The notes under the pieces were generated by a model that searched no databases, was not told the origin of the DNA, and saw nothing but the letters and a program-made list of their open reading frames with translations. DNA of 64,000 nucleotides from Prochlorococcus sp. AG-424-E18 (lineage in GTDB: Bacteria; Cyanobacteriota; Cyanobacteriia; PCC-6307; Cyanobiaceae). The stretch covers positions 40,506 to 104,505 of the forward strand of contig QCNC01000004.1 of NCBI GenBank assembly GCA_003210155.1, given 5' to 3'. Of this stretch, positions 1-9,762 are shown piece after piece. How positions within the stretch are numbered: position 1 is the stretch's first letter; each line of letters begins with the position of its first letter. The translations under genes were made by a program, and so were the position numbers.

Positions 1-2
1 CA

Positions 3-629
3 AAAACAAATAAAAATCTCTCAAATAATAATATCCCTCTTTTCGGAATCAGTGACCATATTTTCAAGACTTTTGATGATAGACCAAATTTATTAACAAA
101 AAGGGAGGTTCGCGTTCAAATCTTAGCTGATCTAGAGCTTCCTAAAAATGGTGTCATCTGGGATATAGGTGCAGGTTGTGGGTCAATTGGTTTAGAGGCA
201 TTAAAACTTAGACCTAACTTAGATTTATTTTGTATTGATAAAAGAATTGGCTCAAAGGCATTAATATTAGAAAACTCAAAAAGGTTAGGCGTTAAACCAA
301 AATTTATTTTTGAGGAAGACATAGTTAATACCTTAAATACGAGAAATTTAATTTCTTTTGAAAAACCCAATAGATTAGTAATTGGAGGATGTGATAAAAA
401 GACTAAACTTCAAATTATTAATACTATTGCTAAAAGCATGAATATTGGAGATATCATTGTTATCCCAATAATTGACATTCAAACTATTAAGGATTTAAAG
501 GAGGAATTAGAAGATAAAAATTTCAAAACAAATTTAAATTTAATTCAGACCTATAAAAACTTAAGTATTGCTGAGGGAATGAGATTAGAACCAAATAATC
601 CTGTTTTTCTTTTAAAAGGGAAAAAATAA
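3..629 (+). CDS. cobL: Precorrin-6Y C5,15-methyltransferase (CobL/CbiT part), 5'-truncated
   Basis: The reading frame is open from the window edge to the stop at 627-629, so this is the C-terminal ~208 residues of a longer protein. It has a class I SAM-methyltransferase fold: the WDIGAGCGSIGLEA glycine-rich loop at about residues 54-67 of the fragment, preceded by LTKREVR, which is typical of the CbiT domain of CobL/CbiET. This domain does the C15 methylation and decarboxylation of precorrin in corrin-ring (pseudo-)cobalamin synthesis. The ATG at 438 lies inside the domain and is not a start. The CbiE half would lie upstream of the window. Another corrin gene, cobD, is at 47270. Confidence 0.85.
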   Translation, partial: KTNKNLSNNNIPLFGISDHIFKTFDDRPNLLTKREVRVQILADLELPKNGVIWDIGAGCGSIGLEALKLRPNLDLFCIDKRIGSKALILENSKRLGVKPKFIFEEDIVNTLNTRNLISFEKPNRLVIGGCDKKTKLQIINTIAKSMNIGDIIVIPIIDIQTIKDLKEELEDKNFKTNLNLIQTYKNLSIAEGMRLEPNNPVFLLKGKK

Positions 630-643
630 ATTTAAATAAATTG

Positions 644-1552
644 TTATTTGTTAGGTTTAGCCACATGGGGCAAACCCCAGCCCAGTTTATTTCTTAAAAC
701 TTGAAAAAATTCATGATCTTCAAGTCTAATAAACTTAACTGAGTGTTTACTTTTTCTTATTAGAACTCTATCTTCAGGCCAAACATAACAACCAGCATTT
801 CCGTCAACAACCATTACCAACCTTTCAGGCGTCGCGGGGAAAACAGTTACTGGCTCAGAATCATTAAAAACCAATGCCCTAGATGCCAATGAATGTGGAG
901 CAATTGGAGTTAATTGCACGACCGGGCAATCAGGTGTGATAACTGGCCCTCCAGCACTCAATGAATATGCAGTAGAACCAGTTGGAGTAGATAAAATTAC
1001 TCCATCAGCTGAAATATCCACAGGAGCATGTCGCCCTATAGAAATCTCAAAATGACACATACTTGTCAGAGGTTCTCTATGAAGAGCCATCTCATTAAGA
1101 CATAGAGACTCCCATCTTCTTTGATCATTCCTCATAACACTAATAATAAAGCAAGTTCTTTCTTCAATATCCCAATTTCCAGCAATGATTTTATCAATTG
1201 CTTCATCAAGATTTGATAAATAGGCTTCTGCAAGAAAACCTAAATGACCAGTATTTATTGTAAGGATTGGAATTTTAGCAGGTGCTGTTTGCCTTGATGC
1301 AGAAAGCACGGTTCCATCTCCGCCAAGAACAATTGCAAATTCCATTGACGAGTCAAACCCCTCGGGAACACAATTCTTATATCCCAAAGGACGAACATGT
1401 TGATCAGGATTGGCGAATCCAACCATTCCACCAGAGCTACTAACCCTTACAACTTGAAAATTAGATTTTTCCAATTTTTTTTGAACAGAACTCGCAGTTT
1501 GAACAGCCAGTTCTTTCCCGTCATTAACTATTAGCCCTGCTTTACGTTCCAA
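644..1552 (-). CDS. nadK: NAD kinase
   Basis: This 302-residue ATP-NAD kinase phosphorylates NAD to NADP. The diagnostic GGDGT motif is at residues 77-81, and the second conserved segment ([23 protein letters not shown] region) is at about 183-205. Length is normal for the cyanobacterial family. It is convergent with the cobL-type gene, 14 bp apart. The ATG start gives a clean N-terminal beta strand (KAGLIVND). Cyanobacteria carry two NAD kinase paralogues; which one this is cannot be settled here. Confidence 0.93.
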   Translation of the reverse strand: MERKAGLIVNDGKELAVQTASSVQKKLEKSNFQVVRVSSSGGMVGFANPDQHVRPLGYKNCVPEGFDSSMEFAIVLGGDGTVLSASRQTAPAKIPILTINTGHLGFLAEAYLSNLDEAIDKIIAGNWDIEERTCFIISVMRNDQRRWESLCLNEMALHREPLTSMCHFEISIGRHAPVDISADGVILSTPTGSTAYSLSAGGPVITPDCPVVQLTPIAPHSLASRALVFNDSEPVTVFPATPERLVMVVDGNAGCYVWPEDRVLIRKSKHSVKFIRLEDHEFFQVLRNKLGWGLPHVAKPNK

Positions 1553-1619
1553 TCAAAAAACTAAAACTAAAACCATTTTAAACCAATTTGATTGACAATC
1601 ATAATTTAAAATTTCAATT

Positions 1620-2630
1620 TTATAAGAACTGTTCTAAGAATCTAAGATCATTAGTATAAAATTTTCTGATGTCGTCAATCTGATGTCTTACCATACAAAA
1701 TCTTTCAACTCCTAATCCCGCTGCAAATCCGGTCCATTTCTCAGAATCTATTCCTAATTTTTCTAGGACCTTTGGATCTACCATTCCGCATCCCATTACT
1801 TCTAACCATTTACCTTTCCATTGAACATCTACTTCTGCCGAAGGTTCTGTAAATGGAAAATAACTAGCTCTAAATCTTACAGGAATATCTCCAAAAAAGG
1901 CTTTTAAAAAGGTAAGAACTGTTCCTCTTAAATGACTAAAATTTATATCTTGATCGATACATAAAACCTCAACCTGATTAAATACAGGGGAATGAGTAGC
2001 ATCTACAGCATCTCTCCTATAAACTCTCCCAGGAGCAATAATTCTTACTGGAGGTGGATTTTTCTCTAAGTACCTTATCTGAACAGGAGAAGTATGAGTC
2101 CTTAAAAGTCGATTTTCATCTAAGTAAAAAGTATCCTGCATATCTCTTGCAGGATGATTTTTGGGAATATTGAGAGACTCAAAATTATAAAAATCAGTTT
2201 CTATTTCAGGACCACTTTCAACTGAGTATCCTAAACCACAAAAAATATCTATTATTTCATCTTGAGTTGAAATTAAAGGATGCTTATTTCCAGGAGGTGT
2301 TCCAATTGAAGGGATAGTTACGTCAATTTTTTCTGTTTTAATCTTTTTGTCTAAGGCTTCATTATTTAATTGAATTTTTCTTTCATTTATTAATTCTTGC
2401 AAATTTATCTTTATTAAATTTGCCTTCTGGCCAACTATTGGTCTATCAGTGGCAGATAATTGACCCATTGTTTTCAAGATAATTGACAAGTCACCTTTTT
2501 TTCCTAGTAAGGAAACTCTTAATTGATCAAGCTCTTCATGAGTATTAGCATTATCTATATTAATTTTTGCTGTTTGAGAAAGATTATTTAATTTTTCCTC
2601 GATTTGACTTAATGATTCAATCTGACTCAC
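1620..2630 (-). CDS. pheS: Phenylalanine--tRNA ligase alpha subunit
   Basis: This 336-residue class II aminoacyl-tRNA synthetase alpha subunit forms an (alpha-beta)2 enzyme that charges tRNA-Phe. An N-terminal coiled-coil arm (about residues 1-90) precedes the catalytic domain. Motif 2 ([20 protein letters not shown]) is near residue 200 and motif 3 (GLGVERFCM) near 306. The beta subunit pheT is not in the window. It is divergent from surE, with 68 bp between the starts that must hold both promoters. Confidence 0.95.
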   Translation of the reverse strand: MSQIESLSQIEEKLNNLSQTAKINIDNANTHEELDQLRVSLLGKKGDLSIILKTMGQLSATDRPIVGQKANLIKINLQELINERKIQLNNEALDKKIKTEKIDVTIPSIGTPPGNKHPLISTQDEIIDIFCGLGYSVESGPEIETDFYNFESLNIPKNHPARDMQDTFYLDENRLLRTHTSPVQIRYLEKNPPPVRIIAPGRVYRRDAVDATHSPVFNQVEVLCIDQDINFSHLRGTVLTFLKAFFGDIPVRFRASYFPFTEPSAEVDVQWKGKWLEVMGCGMVDPKVLEKLGIDSEKWTGFAAGLGVERFCMVRHQIDDIRKFYTNDLRFLEQFL

Positions 2631-2698
2631 TGATATAGTAAAAATAAGTATTGATTTATTTTACTTAAATATCGTCCATAAATAAAATTTATTGATTA

Positions 2699-3517
2699 AT
2701 GAAACCGTTAAATATATTAATTAGCAATGATGATGGTGTTTTTGCAGCGGGAATAAGAGCTCTAGCAAAATCAGCTCAAAAAAGAGGACATAATGTAAAA
2801 GTAGTATGTCCTGACCAAGAAAGATCAGCTACTGGTCACGGACTTACTCTACAATCTCCATTAAGAGTGGAAAGAGCGGACGAATTATTTGAGAAAGGAA
2901 TTGAAGCTTGGGGATGTTCTGGTACGCCTGCTGATTGCGTAAAATTAGCAATGTCTGAACTCTTGGATAAGAAACCTGATCTAGTTCTATCTGGAATAAA
3001 TCACGGTCCAAATTTAGGAACAGATATTTTTTGTTCAGGAACAGTCGCTGCAGCCATGGAAGGCACTTTAGAAAATGTTCCCTCCATGGCAATAAGCGTA
3101 GCTAGTTTTAAATGGAAAAATTTTGAATTTGCTGGAGAAATTGCTATGAATATTGCCGAACAAGCCATTAAGGATAGTTGGCCAGCTTCACTTTTATTAA
3201 ATTTAAATATACCCCCTTGCGAAAAAAGCAAAATAAGAGAATTATCCTGGACAAGATTATCGGTAAGAAAATATAAAAATCAATTTTCCAAAAGAGAAGA
3301 CCCTAGGGGTGATGATTATTATTGGTTAGCAGGTGAGGTAGTCTTAGATCTTAAATCAAAAGGTTATGGCCCTAAGAATTGGCCTAGTGATGTGTCTCAA
3401 ATACAAGATAATAAAATATCGCTTACACCTGTAGAACCAGATTTATTTTGGAGAGGTAATTTAGAAGTATTACCTAAAATTAATAATTCATTTATAAATC
3501 CTTCTCAAAAGCCATAA
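2699..3517 (+). CDS. surE: 5'/3'-nucleotidase SurE
   Basis: This 272-residue metal-dependent nucleoside monophosphate phosphatase of the SurE family has its metal-binding ISNDDG at residues 8-13 and the conserved Ser at about 43 in [18 protein letters not shown] and [12 protein letters not shown] follow, all hallmark motifs. Its last 30 bp overlap the 3' end of the convergent DUF3611 gene. Confidence 0.94.
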   Translation: MKPLNILISNDDGVFAAGIRALAKSAQKRGHNVKVVCPDQERSATGHGLTLQSPLRVERADELFEKGIEAWGCSGTPADCVKLAMSELLDKKPDLVLSGINHGPNLGTDIFCSGTVAAAMEGTLENVPSMAISVASFKWKNFEFAGEIAMNIAEQAIKDSWPASLLLNLNIPPCEKSKIRELSWTRLSVRKYKNQFSKREDPRGDDYYWLAGEVVLDLKSKGYGPKNWPSDVSQIQDNKISLTPVEPDLFWRGNLEVLPKINNSFINPSQKP

Positions 3518-4021
3518 AGAAAAACAAACTCCAAAAAAATGGGCAGCAATAACTTGAGTGTTACTGAGCACCGATAAGATTTCAAGTCCAGTAATTGGAA
3601 TATCAGATGTCGCTGTTATCAATTGTCCAGTCGTCTGAGAGGATGCCTGTATAAATAATGCGCCCATAAGAGCTTGGTATCCAATTAATCCAAACAAAAT
3701 ACCTAATAAATCAACTATTAGACCTCTTTTTATTAATTTACTGGTTTGACCTCTTGAGGGTCTTGCGTTGCTAGCAATTGCTCTTCCTGTTCTAACTATT
3801 AACCAACCTTGCCAAAGACTAAAAAGTAGTAAAATCAAAGAAATTGTTGTAAGTGAAAGACCAGGAGCTAAGCTTAGTTGCCCTTCGCTATTATTTACAA
3901 CATTTGAAAAAAGCAAAACAGCTGCAACAACAACTCCTAAAATAGATTGAATCCAAAAGCGTATCCATCCAATGCGCCGCATTCCAAATGAAAGGGACTG
4001 AAAATCAATTTTGTCAGACAT
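3488..4021 (-). CDS. DUF3611 family membrane protein
   Basis: This 177-residue protein has about four hydrophobic segments (near residues 24-40, 54-76, 106-129 and 154-174) and matches the cyanobacterial/plastid DUF3611 family as I recall it: an N-terminal [15 protein letters not shown] amphipathic stretch leading into the first helix. Function is unknown. It is convergent with surE (30 bp overlap) and divergent from ribF. Confidence 0.75.
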   Translation of the reverse strand: MSDKIDFQSLSFGMRRIGWIRFWIQSILGVVVAAVLLFSNVVNNSEGQLSLAPGLSLTTISLILLLFSLWQGWLIVRTGRAIASNARPSRGQTSKLIKRGLIVDLLGILFGLIGYQALMGALFIQASSQTTGQLITATSDIPITGLEILSVLSNTQVIAAHFFGVCFSLWLLRRIYK

Positions 4022-4089
4022 TCATTTGATTGAATAAACTATAATCTATTTAAATTTGCCATTAAAATTATAAAATTGCACGTAATCTT

Positions 4090-5013
4090 TTGATCTCTTT
4101 AATATCGCCATCTGAAGTAAAGAATCCCACTTCAATAGCTATTGGAAGTTTTGATGGCCTACATGCTGGCCATAGAAAATTAATACAAAGCGTTGTAGAA
4201 GAAAATCAATATACCCCAACAATTGCTAGCTTCTGGCCTCATCCCAGAGAAGTTCTATATAAAGAGACGCGTCTTAGACTTGATCTACCTTATGAAAAAC
4301 TACCTATTCTTGAAAATCTCGGAATTGAACAATTAATTCTTATTCCTTTTGATAAGGAACTATCTAAATTAAGTGCAGAAAGATTTGTAAGAGATATTTT
4401 GATAAATCAATTACAAGCAAAAAACATTTCAGTAGGTGCTAATTTTAAATTTGGTTTTAGAAGAAGTGGAGACATAAATACTATAAAAAATACGATTAAA
4501 GATACGGATATAAAATTAAAAATTACTCCAATTTTAGAAGACTCAGAAGGTAGAATCAGCAGCAGCAGAATAAGAGATTTATTAGAGAAAAGTGATCTGA
4601 ATAATGCTTACAAAATTCTTAATAGGCCTTATAGTTTTAATGGAAAAGTTGTTAAAGGTAAAGGGATTGGGAAGAGTATAGGATGGCCCACAGCAAATCT
4701 TGAAATAGATGGCAGAAAATTTTTACCTGGAGAAGGAGTCTACGCAGCTTGGACCACAATAGAAAATTCCAAAGAAAAAATTGAATCTGTTATGAATCTT
4801 GGCTCTCAACCAACAATAAATCCACAATTACCATCTGCAGTTGAAGTTCATTTAATAAATAAAGATATCGATCTATATGGTTTAAATCTATCTGTAGAAC
4901 CAGTAGAAAAGATTAGATCTCAAATCCAGTTCAAGAGTATAGATCAACTTTCTAATCAAATAAAAATAGATAGAGACTATGCTCAAAGTATTTTTAAAAA
5001 CTACAAAAAATAA
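4090..5013 (+). CDS. ribF: Bifunctional riboflavin kinase / FAD synthetase
   Basis: This 307-residue protein converts riboflavin to FMN and FMN to FAD. The N-terminal nucleotidyltransferase domain carries GSFDGLHAGHR (about residues 19-29) and SSSRIR (about 157). The C-terminal flavokinase domain has GKGIGKSIGWPTANLEI (about 191-207). No ATG precedes the conserved N-terminus, so TTG at 4090 is the probable start. It begins a compact ribF-thiE-thiS run of cofactor genes. Confidence 0.92.
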   Translation: MISLISPSEVKNPTSIAIGSFDGLHAGHRKLIQSVVEENQYTPTIASFWPHPREVLYKETRLRLDLPYEKLPILENLGIEQLILIPFDKELSKLSAERFVRDILINQLQAKNISVGANFKFGFRRSGDINTIKNTIKDTDIKLKITPILEDSEGRISSSRIRDLLEKSDLNNAYKILNRPYSFNGKVVKGKGIGKSIGWPTANLEIDGRKFLPGEGVYAAWTTIENSKEKIESVMNLGSQPTINPQLPSAVEVHLINKDIDLYGLNLSVEPVEKIRSQIQFKSIDQLSNQIKIDRDYAQSIFKNYKK

Positions 5014-5020
5014 ATTTCAA

Positions 5021-6076
5021 ATGCTAAATTCCAATAATATAAACGCTGAAGATTCAAGAATTTATCAAATTATTGACGCTAATCTAGATAGAGCAAGAGA
5101 GGGACTTAGAGTTTTGGAGGATTGGGCTAGATTTGGCCTTGGCGAAGATAAATATGTGGAAAAGATTAAAAATTTTAGACAAATTTTAGGAAAAAATCAC
5201 TTAGAAGTTTATAAACAATCTAGGAATCATACTGAGGACAAATGCAAAGGATTGGCTCATCAAGAACAAATTAACAGAAAAACCTCTGAGCAAACTATAA
5301 GTTCCAATTCGGGCAGAGTTCAAGAAGCATTAAGAGTTATAGAAGAATTCTCAAGACTTCATAATCATGAGCTTTCAAAAATCGCTTCGGAAATTAGGTA
5401 TGAAATTTATACTATAGAAATCGATTTATTAAATTTAAACAAGTATGAGAGGTCGAAAGAAAAATTAAAAGACAATGACTTATATGTCTTAACAGATCAA
5501 AAAAACAATTTATTGGAAATAATAGAAGAGATTTTAATTGCGGGGGTAAGAATCATCCAATATAGATTTAAAAATGGAGCTGATAAAGATCATCTTCAAG
5601 AAGCAATTCAGATTAAAGATTTATGTAAAAGATATAATTCGTTGTTCATCATTAACGACAGACTTGATATAGCTTTAGCATCTAATGCGGATGGAATTCA
5701 TCTTGGACAAGATGATTTAGATATAAAAACAGCAAGAAAATTATTAGGATATTCAAAAATTATTGGTATTAGCGCAAATAATGAAATTGATATTTCTAAT
5801 GCTCTCAAAGATGGTTGTGATTACATAGGAATAGGACCAGTATTTGAAACTGCCACAAAAAAGAACAAAAAACCTATAGGTATTGAGAAGATCAAAAAAT
5901 TAACAAAAGATTTAAATATTCCTTGGTTTGCTATCGGAGGAATTAAGTCAAATAATATTTCACATTTAAAAAGAAATGGGTTTAAAAAAGTTGCCTTAGT
6001 TTCGCAATTAATGAATTCTGAAGATCCTAAAGAAGAAGCTATTATGATCCTAAAAGAATTGTCTCATGAAAATTAA
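5021..6076 (+). CDS. thiE: Thiamine-phosphate synthase with N-terminal extension
   Basis: ThiE joins HMP-PP and HET-P to give thiamine phosphate. The catalytic TIM barrel occupies about residues 155-351: NDRLDIALASNADGIHLGQ, GIGPVF-T-TK and WFAIGGI are visible. The first ~150 residues form a separate alpha-helical domain (IYQIIDANLDRAREGLRVLED) seen in cyanobacterial ThiE proteins, of unclear role. ATG at 5021 (351 aa), 7 bp after ribF, is preferred to the ATG at 4979, which would overlap ribF by 35 bp. The 3' end overlaps thiS by 11 bp. Confidence 0.92.
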   Translation: MLNSNNINAEDSRIYQIIDANLDRAREGLRVLEDWARFGLGEDKYVEKIKNFRQILGKNHLEVYKQSRNHTEDKCKGLAHQEQINRKTSEQTISSNSGRVQEALRVIEEFSRLHNHELSKIASEIRYEIYTIEIDLLNLNKYERSKEKLKDNDLYVLTDQKNNLLEIIEEILIAGVRIIQYRFKNGADKDHLQEAIQIKDLCKRYNSLFIINDRLDIALASNADGIHLGQDDLDIKTARKLLGYSKIIGISANNEIDISNALKDGCDYIGIGPVFETATKKNKKPIGIEKIKKLTKDLNIPWFAIGGIKSNNISHLKRNGFKKVALVSQLMNSEDPKEEAIMILKELSHEN

Positions 6077-6275
6077 AGTAAACGGAGAAGAAAGAAAAAT
6101 AGAACTTGATCAAGAGAATGCTCTACTTTCAAAAGCTCTAAATTTAATGGGATATAAACCCAACACAATTGTCGTCGAGTTAAATGATTTAATTATTAAT
6201 TCAATAAAATGGGAAAAAGTGAAGCTTAAAGATGGGGATAATTTAGAAATCGTTTCAATAGTTGGTGGTGGTTAA
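6066..6275 (+). CDS. thiS: Sulfur carrier protein ThiS
   Basis: This 69-residue ubiquitin-fold sulfur carrier is for thiazole synthesis. The C-terminus is IVGGG; in this family the terminal Gly-Gly becomes the thiocarboxylate. It overlaps the end of thiE by 11 bp, consistent with translational coupling in ribF-thiE-thiS. Confidence 0.93.
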   Translation: MKIKVNGEERKIELDQENALLSKALNLMGYKPNTIVVELNDLIINSIKWEKVKLKDGDNLEIVSIVGGG

Positions 6276-6386
6276 AAGATAAAATTTTTGCAAATTAAAA
6301 ATCTTCATAATTTTTTAAGTTTAAGCTTGAAACAATAACCAAATTTTCCCTGTTTTCGTTATATATTTTTATTATTAAAAAGAAAA

Positions 6387-6554
6387 ATGAAAAAAAAAAT
6401 TGATAGTAATCCAAGGGCCCTAAAATGGGAGCAAAATGGAGAACTGGCACATAAAGATCTCTCAGAATTAATTGAAAGATTAAAAAATGTAGAAAGTGAA
6501 AATATTTCATCTGAGTTGTCTAGATTAGGCACAAAATCAGACATAAAAGATTAA
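6387..6554 (+). CDS. Small conserved-looking hypothetical protein (55 aa)
   Basis: An ATG ORF of 55 residues starts with MKKKIDSNPRALKWEQNGEL and ends in TKSDIKD. It is charged, lacks a membrane segment and is probably helical (LSELIERLKNVESE). Codon use looks like real coding sequence for this genome, with more G/C in positions 1 and 2. A purine-rich AGAAAAA precedes the ATG. Function is unknown. Confidence 0.55.
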   Translation: MKKKIDSNPRALKWEQNGELAHKDLSELIERLKNVESENISSELSRLGTKSDIKD

Positions 6555-6621
6555 ATTTGTTACTTAGATCTTGTCTTTATCAAAATTTGTACCAAATTAA
6601 AGTTACTGAATAAAAAAATAA

Positions 6622-6753
6622 ATGCCGAAAAGGTTTCCAGAGTGGGTAAACACAGAAGTCGTGATAAAAGCAATCAAAATGAGAGAAGAAGGAATGCTTT
6701 CAAAACAACTTAATTTATGGATAGAAAACCTATTAGAAATAGAAAAAAAGTAA
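6622..6753 (+). CDS. Small hypothetical protein (43 aa)
   Basis: A 43-residue ORF starts MPKRFPEWVNTEVVIKAIKM and ends LWIENLLEIEKK. It is a soluble, amphipathic-helical peptide. It is compact, has ordinary codon use, and follows the preceding small gene by 67 bp on the same strand. It converges on larB with 4 bp between stops. Function is unknown; its reality rests on amino-acid plausibility only. Confidence 0.5.
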   Translation: MPKRFPEWVNTEVVIKAIKMREEGMLSKQLNLWIENLLEIEKK

Positions 6754-6757
6754 TTAT

Positions 6758-7414
6758 TTAGGAAACACTTTTAATAATTCTTAGAGCTGCCATTGCTGCT
6801 CCGTAACCATTATCTATATTCATAACTGCAATACCTGGAGAACAGCTAGACAACATACTATTTAAAGCGGTTTCTCCATCCTTGCTAACGCCGTAGCCCA
6901 CTGAGACAGGTACTGCAATTATAGGTTGTGCCAACAATCCACCCACAACCGTTGCCAAAGCTCCTTCCATTCCAGCACAAACTATCAGTACATCATATTT
7001 ATTAATTTCTTCTAACTGACTCATCAATCGATGAAGTCCAGCTACTCCAACATCTATAAAAGATTGACAACTCACACCATAAATTTCAAGAGCTAATTGT
7101 GCTTCAAGTGTTACGGCCAAATCGCTTGAGCCGCCTGAAATTATGGCAACTTTTTTGTTCGTATTTACTTTATTCAGATTTTTCCCAATTGTTAGGCAAT
7201 TTGCTTCTTCATAGAATCGTGCATCATCGTACAAACCTTTAAGATAATTAGCCTTTTCACTATTAATCCTAGTAATGAAAACAACCTCATTTTTACTTAA
7301 TACATTTTTAGATAATCTCTCTAATTGGTCGATACTCTTATCTTGACCCCAAATAGCCTCAATGAGTCCAAGCCTATCTCTTCTTTGAAAATCAAACTTG
7401 ATATCAAAATTCAT
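6758..7414 (-). CDS. larB: LarB / CpmA family protein (AIR carboxylase-like)
   Basis: This 218-residue protein has a PurE-like (AIR carboxylase) C-terminal half: SGGSSDLAVTLEAQL, VCAGMEGALATVVGGL and NGYGAAMAA are visible. In lactobacilli LarB carboxylates nicotinate adenine dinucleotide for the nickel-pincer cofactor. The Synechococcus homologue CpmA was reported as a circadian phase modifier. No larC or larE is seen here, so the actual role is open. It is third in an operon (ispF, TIGR03792, larB) with 4-bp overlaps. Confidence 0.85.
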   Translation of the reverse strand: MNFDIKFDFQRRDRLGLIEAIWGQDKSIDQLERLSKNVLSKNEVVFITRINSEKANYLKGLYDDARFYEEANCLTIGKNLNKVNTNKKVAIISGGSSDLAVTLEAQLALEIYGVSCQSFIDVGVAGLHRLMSQLEEINKYDVLIVCAGMEGALATVVGGLLAQPIIAVPVSVGYGVSKDGETALNSMLSSCSPGIAVMNIDNGYGAAMAALRIIKSVS

Positions 7415-7857
7415 CTTTGCTTATCTAATTCTCCCTCATAAATCAATTCAAAAGGATTTTTGCCTACATTTAGAGCAGCTTTAACATTATCTTCAAATTT
7501 TTGTTGAACTATATTTACTTCTGACACTGGTATGCTTTTCCATAATTTCTTACTTTTCCAATTTACTAATATTAAAGCTTCTTCTTTTTCTTTATCCCAA
7601 AATAATTGTCTTCCCAAAAAACCATCTTGAGAAGATAACCATGGCTCCCATATTTTTTTTTCAGCATTTAACCAAGCAGCTTTTGCATCGGCAGGTACTT
7701 TAAGTCTTAATTCCTCTATGACCATTTCACTTTGATAATTATTCATTGTAAGAGCTTTTAAATTGGGAATATCCGATTGGAAAATTAAAAATACTAAGCA
7801 AATTAATAATAAACAAAAACTTTGAAATTTTTTTTTCAAATTTAAATTAAATCTCAT
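7411..7857 (-). CDS. TIGR03792-type cyanobacterial protein
   Basis: This 148-residue protein has an N-terminal hydrophobic segment (about residues 14-28), either a signal peptide or an anchor. A compact domain follows with [16 protein letters not shown] and [16 protein letters not shown], resembling the small ABM-like dimeric alpha/beta fold described for TIGR03792. Function is unknown. It overlaps ispF and larB by 4 bp each, so it is very likely co-translated with them. Confidence 0.72.
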   Translation of the reverse strand: MRFNLNLKKKFQSFCLLLICLVFLIFQSDIPNLKALTMNNYQSEMVIEELRLKVPADAKAAWLNAEKKIWEPWLSSQDGFLGRQLFWDKEKEEALILVNWKSKKLWKSIPVSEVNIVQQKFEDNVKAALNVGKNPFELIYEGELDKQR

Positions 7858-8354
7858 TTTTTCTCAAGTAGAACTACTGAATGGCAACTTATACCCTCTT
7901 CTCTCCCTTCTGGACCTAATTTTTCATTCGTGGTTGCTTTAATCCCAATTAAATCTTCATCAATATTTAAGACTCCAGAAATGTTTTTTTTCATTAATTT
8001 AATATGTGGCATTATTTTTGGTCTTTCAGCAACCAGAACACTATCAATATTATTTATTTCCCAACCATCTTTTCTTATCAAGTAAATAACTTTTGATAAC
8101 AAAAACAAGCTATCAGCATTTTTCCATTTTTTATCAGAAGGTGGAAAATACTTTCCTATATCACCAAGCGAAAGTGCTCCCAATAATGCATCCATGATTG
8201 CGTGACTTAAAACATCAGCATCACTATGACCATCCAATCCTAAAGTATTGGGATGATGCAATTTGACACCTCCAATAATTAAATCTCTACCCTCTACTAG
8301 TCTATGAATATCGTATCCATTACCGATTCGAAATCTTGGAGAGGAATTGTTCAT
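7854..8354 (-). CDS. ispF: 2-C-methyl-D-erythritol 2,4-cyclodiphosphate synthase
   Basis: This 166-residue enzyme of the MEP isoprenoid pathway forms the cyclodiphosphate. Metal-binding DIHRL is near residues 15-19, [20 protein letters not shown] near 38-57, and the C-terminal [15 protein letters not shown] segment is present. First gene of the ispF-TIGR03792-larB operon. Confidence 0.95.
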   Translation of the reverse strand: MNNSSPRFRIGNGYDIHRLVEGRDLIIGGVKLHHPNTLGLDGHSDADVLSHAIMDALLGALSLGDIGKYFPPSDKKWKNADSLFLLSKVIYLIRKDGWEINNIDSVLVAERPKIMPHIKLMKKNISGVLNIDEDLIGIKATTNEKLGPEGREEGISCHSVVLLEKK

Positions 8355-8503
8355 ACCAATTGATTTGGAGTATCGTAAAACAATTTGTAACTCATGTTTA
8401 ATTTTAACCTTAGCATGGGAAATCTATCATTTTTAACAATTTATGTAAGCGGCTTATTCTTGGATTAATAGAAATCATAAAACTTTTAGTACAGTTTTTA
8501 CAA

Positions 8504-8935
8504 TTAAATTTCTACTATTTCAATAATGTTATTTTCAGGGTCTCTAAGGTATTTCACAAACTTAACAGAGCTGTTTTTTATCTTTTTATATTTTTTATCT
8601 TCACAAGAACCACCATTTTTTATTACTAAATTCTTAACTTCTTCAAAATTATCAACTGTAAAAGATATATGGTTTATTCCTGAAAAAGCAGGTATAGGAT
8701 TATTATTAATTTGCACTTCTGGTTTGATATATTTGATTATTTCTATACAAATTTGATTTGCAAATAACTTACATGTTTCAATTTTTGCATTGTTAATTCC
8801 AATAATAGAGTCAAGCTCTTCACCTTGCTCAATTTTTTGTTCAATTTCATGAGGATTAATTAATGCTTTATAAAAATTTTTTAGGACTGATAAATCTCCT
8901 CTAACCACTATTCCAATATGTCTGAATTTAATCAT
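8504..8935 (-). CDS. VOC-superfamily (glyoxalase/dioxygenase-like) protein
   Basis: This 143-residue single vicinal-oxygen-chelate domain starts FRHIGIVVRGDLSVLKNFYKA, with INHISFTVDNFEEV mid-protein and LRDPENNIIEIVEI at the C-terminus. His at about 6 and 92 and the final Glu are plausible metal ligands. Substrate is unknown. It stands alone, with gaps of about 100-150 bp on both sides; its very AT-rich codons and solo position allow recent acquisition, but nothing proves it. Confidence 0.7.
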   Translation of the reverse strand: MIKFRHIGIVVRGDLSVLKNFYKALINPHEIEQKIEQGEELDSIIGINNAKIETCKLFANQICIEIIKYIKPEVQINNNPIPAFSGINHISFTVDNFEEVKNLVIKNGGSCEDKKYKKIKNSSVKFVKYLRDPENNIIEIVEI

Positions 8936-9036
8936 TAAATTTATTAAATTTGATTATTAAATATTACATTATGATGAAAATTAGTGATGACAATCGAAAT
9001 TAACTTTAGAAATTATTATTCCTATATTTCCAGAAA

Positions 9037-9762
9037 TCACTCTTCATTAATATTTTCTTCCCAATTTTGATTATTAGATAATTCATCTTTTATGAGATCC
9101 TGCCTTCTCTCGTATGTTCTTTTAATTTGCTGTTCTTCCCTCCACAATTTAATTTCTCTATGATTACCATTCATCAGAACATCAGGCACTTCCATACCCC
9201 TAAACATCTGAGGCCTAGTATATTGTGGATATTCTAATAAATAAGAATTATGACTCTCATTGATCAATGAATCTGGATCCCCAAGAGTTCCTGGTAGTAG
9301 TCTAGTCAAACCGTTAATTATTGATATTGCAGGTATTTCACCTCCAGAAAGTACATAATCGCCTATAGATATCTCCTCATCAGCTAAATATCTAATCCTT
9401 TCATCAAAACCTTCATATTGACCACAAATAATTATTATTTGATCCAAAGATGACCATCTTACGAGATCCTTTTGCTTTAATACTTTACCCTGTGGGGTCA
9501 TCAACAAGGTTTTACTTTTTGGTGATTTAGTTATTGATTCATACGCTTTATAAATAGGTTCAGGTTTTAATACCATACCTGCTCCTCCTCCATAAGGCTT
9601 ATCATCTACTTGTCTGTAAGAACCTTCTCCATATTCTCTTAAATCATGTAAATTTAAATCGATCAAATTCTTATCTACAGCTCTTGTTATGACTCCTAAA
9701 TTATTTATTAATTCAAAAGCTTGAGGGAATAAAGTAATTACATCAAAATTAAAACCACTCAT
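9037..9762 (-). CDS. trmD: tRNA (guanine-37-N1)-methyltransferase
   Basis: This 241-residue TrmD methylates G37 using SAM through a trefoil-knot fold. [13 protein letters not shown] (about residues 58-70), [12 protein letters not shown] and [11 protein letters not shown] are the diagnostic motifs. It directly abuts era upstream with no intergenic base, so the two are one transcription unit. Confidence 0.96.
   Translation of the reverse strand: MSGFNFDVITLFPQAFELINNLGVITRAVDKNLIDLNLHDLREYGEGSYRQVDDKPYGGGAGMVLKPEPIYKAYESITKSPKSKTLLMTPQGKVLKQKDLVRWSSLDQIIIICGQYEGFDERIRYLADEEISIGDYVLSGGEIPAISIINGLTRLLPGTLGDPDSLINESHNSYLLEYPQYTRPQMFRGMEVPDVLMNGNHREIKLWREEQQIKRTYERRQDLIKDELSNNQNWEENINEE

Noticed and set aside
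4979..5020. Longer thiE start overlapping ribF
   Set aside because: The extra 14 residues are lysine/phenylalanine-rich and lie in ribF coding sequence; ATG 5021 fits the conserved N-terminus and spacing.
6295..6544. Minus-strand ORFs of 61-71 aa opposite the 55-aa gene
   Set aside because: Phe-rich, low-complexity translations complementary to AT-rich sequence; the plus-strand ORF has better composition.
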